From Anticarsia gemmatalis (lineage: Eukaryota; Arthropoda; Insecta; Lepidoptera; Erebidae): a stretch of DNA of 64,000 nucleotides. The notes below the pieces were generated by a model. The model worked only from the letters and a program-made list of their open reading frames with translations. It ran no database searches and had not been told where the DNA came from. Below are positions 59,560 to 64,000 of the stretch, one piece after another. Location: positions 11,470,001 to 11,534,000 of the forward strand of contig NC_134753.1 in NCBI RefSeq assembly GCF_050436995.1, read 5' to 3'. Position 1 is the stretch's first letter. Every line of letters begins with the position of its first letter. The translations under genes were made by a program, and so were the position numbers.

Positions 59560-59705
59560 CGTTGATGAATTTTTGTCTCTTAAGCCATCACGGCTAAACT
59601 ACTGTACGAATTTTGAAGTCATTTCTCATTTAGATAGAGAAGAAAAGATTTTTAAATCATCAACTCAAAATCGGCTGTAAAGAGACTGGAAATTTAGCTA
59701 GTAGC
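59560..59705 (+). repeat. Decayed Helitron-like fragment
   Basis: AAGCCATCACGGCTAAACTAC and TTTGAAGTCATTTCTC are diverged forms of motifs found in short Helitrons. It ends GAAATTTAGCTAG followed by T. Confidence 0.35.
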
Positions 59706-60169
59706 ACGTGATTTTTTTGTTTCAAATAAGTACTATAAGATGAATCTATCATTCTATGCATGCATAGGTACTTTGGCTAAAGGATATTAATCGTCAGTTT
59801 CCACATCTCATTTTTATTTTCCAATCTATCTTACTCAAGAAATGCACTGTACGTTTTATTCTTTCATTCTCGACCGCTTTTATAACATATAATAAACAAA
59901 AGCCAGTGCGAAAACACGAATCTTCTGGAATAAAACTGCTGTCTTGCTGACTCGCAAACGTTCTTAGTAAAAGTGTACCGTAAAGTTAAAACTAACCAGA
60001 TTTTCTGAACTACTGACTCAGATCTTAAAAGACGCAAACAAAATGCCTCTTAGATTTCAGCTAATTAACAAGCAAAAAGCACTAATTAAGCATTTTGCTG
60101 TTGCAGCTTTAAAAGAAGCAATTTTGTTTTGCTTTTAACAGATTTGAGGACTTTTGCATTTATATTAGT

Positions 60170-60290
60170 AGGACTGAGTCATTCATATTATAAATGCGAA
60201 AGTTTGTGAAGATGGTTGAATGTTTTTAATCTTTCATGTACTGAAAAGCTTTTGAATAAATTTGGCATAGGCGCGGGTTATACCTAACCG
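60170..60290 (+). repeat. Decayed Helitron-like fragment
   Basis: CATATTATAAATGCGAAAGT, then AAATTTGGCATAGGCGCGGG: the start and middle of a short Helitron family; no CTAG end found. Confidence 0.4.
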
Positions 60291-60979
60291 GCACTATAAC
60301 ATAAGATTACACATTTTAATTCGAAAGATAGTTCCAGAACTTTTGGTTTCATCATGGTTACTCAGCAGTCGAAATAATGCGACCTAAAAATATCTGTTAA
60401 ATTATCTAATTAAACTGTTTTACTCATTAATGGCTGAAATTTACTCAGGTTAACGCAGTGGGATAAACAAAAAACATAATTATATTTTCTTGCAAACGAA
60501 GTAGCATGCAGATGCTGTATGTTTATATGGATGGATTGATCTATGGAACTTTGATACTCTTTAATCGAAGTTTTTTCTAGTCTAAAATCTAGATAAACAC
60601 CTATTATATTATGACTCTTTACCTCGTTTTTTCCTCGAGAACAAAGTCGCACGCAGTAGTTAGTTATTTATAATTATGTTCGGAGTTTTACGATGCTGTC
60701 GCACTATTAATATTTCATCACCTGCTTTTGGAATCCTGAGGTGTTGATTTTACCTTTTGAGCGAGTAAGGTAATGTAAATGTGTTTTGGAGATATTAACA
60801 TACGTGTTAAGGATATGAAGAGGTCTATCATCCGAACAAAGAATACGGCTTCAGCCTTAAAAAAAATCAAAACGTAAACGAAGTATAAAAAAACACTCTT
60901 AAATATTTGTAATGCTATCATTGCTTCTAATGTAGAGCCGATAGATTATTCTTGGAAAATGAAATTCATTGACCATTAC

Positions 60980-61090
60980 TATCTATACATTATAAAATAA
61001 CGTAAACTAATCGCGTGTCTCTCTGTCTGTAAGCGATAAACTCAAAATCTGCTGAACAGATTTTATGCCGCTTTCGACAATAGACAGAAT
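60980..61090 (+). repeat. Decayed Helitron-like fragment
   Basis: TATCTATACATTATAAAATAA, GTGTCTCTCTGTCTGTAAGC, AAATCTGCTGAACAGATTTT follow the Helitron order. The 3' end is missing. Confidence 0.4.
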
Positions 61091-61099
61091 AATAAAATT

Positions 61100-63270
61100 G
61101 AAAGGTGTATAATTTCTTAATGTTAACTCTGGGGAAGCCGGGGCCATTGTATTATAATACAAGTGCATGTAATGCAATTCCAGAGTTGTGTTTTTTATTG
61201 TTTAAATACATTTATTAAATCTTTAACTTTAAATCTTTTAATAAATTTACTGTACCAAGAAAAGTAAATTTCGCAATTACCATGCAGTTTTCTCAAACAG
61301 ACAAGACAACAGGAAGGCGAGCGAATAAAAACTTTTATACACAACGAGTATCGTCTGAGAACTTTTACCAAGTATCTTTAATTACTTTTAAGAATTACCA
61401 TTATTTCATAACAAAGTTCCGCTACAGTATTTTACTACCGATAAAGGACCACCATCGGTTAAAGGATGAGTAAAAATGCTGATGCGAATGTTATTAACCG
61501 TCGCAAATTAGTGATTAACAGTTGCAATATTTATTTTTGTACAAAAATCCTTTCAGTAAAACTTCGATTAATAAATTAAATAGCCTTTGGTGAGAGGTCA
61601 GTCGCAGAACTAAGGCCTTTACGTGGTTTTCAATGCACGAAAGTCTACGACCTCAATTAACCTACTCCAGGCAAACATTGAAAAATTCTGAACAGAAATC
61701 ACTGAAAAACCTTTTTGGCTTAACCCGGGATTCATACCCGACACTTCGACTTCTACCGACGGCGCCAAAGAAACAGTTTAAGTTGAAAATAATGACATCA
61801 TCATAATAAAACTGATCATACACTTCAGCACCTGTTTCCTCTCATACCAGTGCATAGAAGATCAAAGCTGGGACCGGACGTGGAAACAATTGCGATAGCT
61901 GCCGATGTTGAACGATGTTTCACGAAGTAAGATGCCTCGCACACGACGTTTGTTTAACGCGTCGGCAACGCGTGTTTGATGAGCACGTCCTTTGCACATA
62001 TTGGAGTGTATGAAGGAGATTGTATCGATACAGAAAATAACTCTAGTTCAGCAACTGAGCAGAGATGTATGTAAAGCCTTGGGTGCAAGGTTTTCGGCTG
62101 GCGGATGAATACGACATTCTGAATTTAAAACATCTTCATCACCACTGTCTGATGCCTGTTTGATACAGTTACTTTTTTGGAAATACATGGAATAACGCAT
62201 CTTAATTTAAATAAATTGTGGACGCAAAGGCGTGTACTGAGTTCTTGAGTTGTTAGAACGAAGTTAATACGCGCGATTCTATAGAGACACGTTTGGAGCT
62301 ATACTGTGCAAAGATTAGAGCACATCAACATTGCTGCGTTGCTGTGTGTCTTGCCTACGTGATCGCCGCGTTAAATAACGCCATGTGTAAGGGCTCTAAT
62401 AAGTGATAAACATGCGTCATTGATTCACAGTGCTTAGTGCTTATTTGTGTTGCACCACTTAGGGTTTATGCAGTTCGCAATTTTGTTTTGTCTATTTGGT
62501 AGTTCCTGTTTATTTGGTATCTCTGAGTTTTGAGCGGATTTGTGGAATTAAGGCTGGTTTAATTTGCTTGCTCTTTGATTGTTTGATTGAGTTGAATAAT
62601 TAGTATATTGTAGTGATGTAAGAATGAGGAATTTGAGTTGAAACATATGAAAATTCGTGTGAAGTGATATAGAGTTAATGGCAGTCAATATAATATAATT
62701 CTGAATTGTTTTCTTTTGAACTAAAATTGTCCTGATTCTGATTAAATATCCCAACAAAATTAAAAGTCCGACGAAAAAGTGCCTTTCATTCTAAATTCAT
62801 AGTTCAAAGCAAAATAATTCTAGAACGAAATGAAAACTAGACATCATTAAAGCCACCTTTTCAGCCAGATCAACCATTTCAGTCGCTATTTAGCCTTAAT
62901 CTCTACAAAACGATCTGTCATCAAAAGTCCACAGCATCCTTTTTGCCAATACAGTCCCAACGATCTACGGGTGTTCGTATACACTAGAGATGCTACATTT
63001 CAGATTCGGATATTAATAGTACCTAGTAGTAAATAGTAGTAAATAATTTTATTGTACTAAGATTTAATCATGCAGTGTCTATTTTTCCGGATAATCTGGT
63101 AGTTTCGGATAGTTTTGGTTTTGGTTATGGATATGAGATCTGATGATATTTGTTGTTAAATTAAAAAACTTACAAATTAACCGTGTGCCGTAGACCGTTT
63201 AATATCAATCGCGTATTAGACCCATTTACAGTAAAATATTATGTGCAAGAAGCAACCTACGTATGTACCT
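61100..63270. other. Non-coding DNA with GC-richer patches
   Basis: No gene seen. An inverted B-box (GGGATTCATACCCGAC at 61728) suggests a SINE remnant at 61715-61770. GC-richer patches lie at 61900-62010 (two ACGCGT sites) and 62250-62390. Confidence 0.35.
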
Positions 63271-63272
63271 AT

Positions 63273-63330
63273 ACTGTCCCATTATTGGGCAAAGCTCTTC
63301 CGCAAACTCATCCATTGGTCGCGAATCTTG
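63273..63330 (-). repeat. Tail fragment of the CCCACTGCTGGGCAA family
   Basis: CTGTCCCATTATTGGGCAAAG and CTCTTCCGCAAACTC match the start of the family in minus orientation. Confidence 0.45.
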
Positions 63331-63879
63331 GCTATTTCCTACGGTTACGGATATAATTAACTTTCGGATATACCACATATTCGGTTAGAGAGCTAAAATC
63401 TCTGGTCGCACCATCGCTAGTGTACACAGTAGGTACACAATACGACGTAAATAGAGCGCAGTGACACCGAGGGTGCGAATGTATGTCTAATTGCCTGCGG
63501 ACGCGTCTCAACTCGGTTTCGAACAAGTGCATACACAGGGCTGGCTGACTTTTTATAGCAGCTTTTGAATGCAACTGAATGCGTGTGGTGAAGGAAAATG
63601 TAGCAAATATGACTGTATAGTCTTACTCGTGTTTTAAATGCGAATTTTGTATGGATGTTTGTTGTTTGTCGTCCTAAAACTCCTGAAATGATTTTGAGGT
63701 AGGATTTAAAGTGGATTAACAGGTATTATGTTCCTTTTTATTCTGGAAAATCGTTTCGTGCGAACAGTCGCGGGCTATGATTAAATAGGTTACGATATAA
63801 ATGTGAAAATTTGTTAATTTTCAGCCAAGTTTTTTTTAAGTTTACAGCTTGGACCATAGGCAGAAGCTAGAATAATGTA

Positions 63880-63980
63880 AATAAGAAAAAACCAATAGCA
63901 CTTTGCCGGACCTGGGAATCGAACCTGAGACCTGGTGGTTTGATGCACTACCATCCAGCGGACAGACGCAGTTTTTTACG
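63880..63980 (-). repeat. tRNA-derived SINE, third family (minus)
   Basis: AACCAATAGCACTTTGCCGG, CCTGGGAATCGAACCTGAG: the inverted B-box region of the third SINE family. The A-box side is decayed. Confidence 0.5.
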
Positions 63981-64000
63981 TTTCTTAGCAAAAGCCTGAA

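Larger units (their letters stand above)
46453..64000 (+). other. Inferred second intron and/or flanking DNA
   Basis: After the GTAAGT donor at 46453 there is no further exon I can support. The stretch holds Helitrons, SINE remnants, a tRNA gene, an X-box cluster and a CpG-rich patch, all listed separately. How far the host gene extends cannot be told from the window. Confidence 0.3.

Overview
The window is eukaryotic nuclear DNA and fits a moth or butterfly (Lepidoptera). It is AT-rich and almost free of coding sequence. It is littered with repeats I recognise from lepidopteran genomes: short Helitrons that start TC/TATACTAATATTATAAA and end CTAG, tRNA-headed SINEs, many truncated copies of a repeat with the hallmark CCCACTGCTGGGCAA, a CR1/Jockey-type LINE and an R1-clade LINE. 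The order is inferred from repeat content and base composition only; I cannot name the species.

Host gene. The only host protein-coding signal I can support is on the plus strand. It is a small exon at 46345-46452 with a good acceptor, a start codon in good context (MSGNGLRGGRR..., 26 codons plus 2 nt) and a GTAAGT donor. A GC-rich, promoter-like stretch near 1150-1387 ends in another GTAAGT donor and is the best candidate 5'UTR exon. If the two belong together, most of the window (1388-46344) is a ~45-kb first intron, and 46453-64000 is the second intron or flanking DNA. I do not recognise the protein.

Layout. 1-1149: unannotated upstream DNA. 1150-1387: candidate promoter and exon 1. 4802-6500: a 1.69-kb non-autonomous DNA transposon with CAGGGGCCGAAACA termini; it contains a 41-bp tandem array into which a second, 748-bp foldback element with ~220-bp inverted repeats has jumped. 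7.7-9.7 kb: a hairpin and two copies of a dispersed repeat. 11-26 kb: SINEs, Helitron fragments and truncated LINE tails. 24754-25336: a 3' fragment of the CR1-like LINE. 29463-31790: a 5'-truncated copy of the same LINE with an open reverse transcriptase frame. 38497-44452: an apparently complete R1-clade LINE on the minus strand, with intact ORF1 (745 aa) and ORF2 (1022 aa), a 56-nt poly(A) and a 14-bp target duplication. 46345-46452: coding exon. 47505-47766 and 53946-54149: complete short Helitrons. 49661-49740: a cluster of an X-box, an E-box, an inverted CCAAT and a CRE-like site. 57927-58010: a tRNA-Leu(CAG) gene on the minus strand. 58740-58860: a CpG-rich patch. The rest is AT-rich non-coding DNA.

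How the parts relate. The mobile elements form layers. The R1 element lies antisense to the inferred host gene, and the CR1-like copy lies in sense. Three copies of the CR1-like tail, two of them nearly identical, point to recent activity of that family. I see no genes working together as a system beyond ORF1 and ORF2 of the R1 element.
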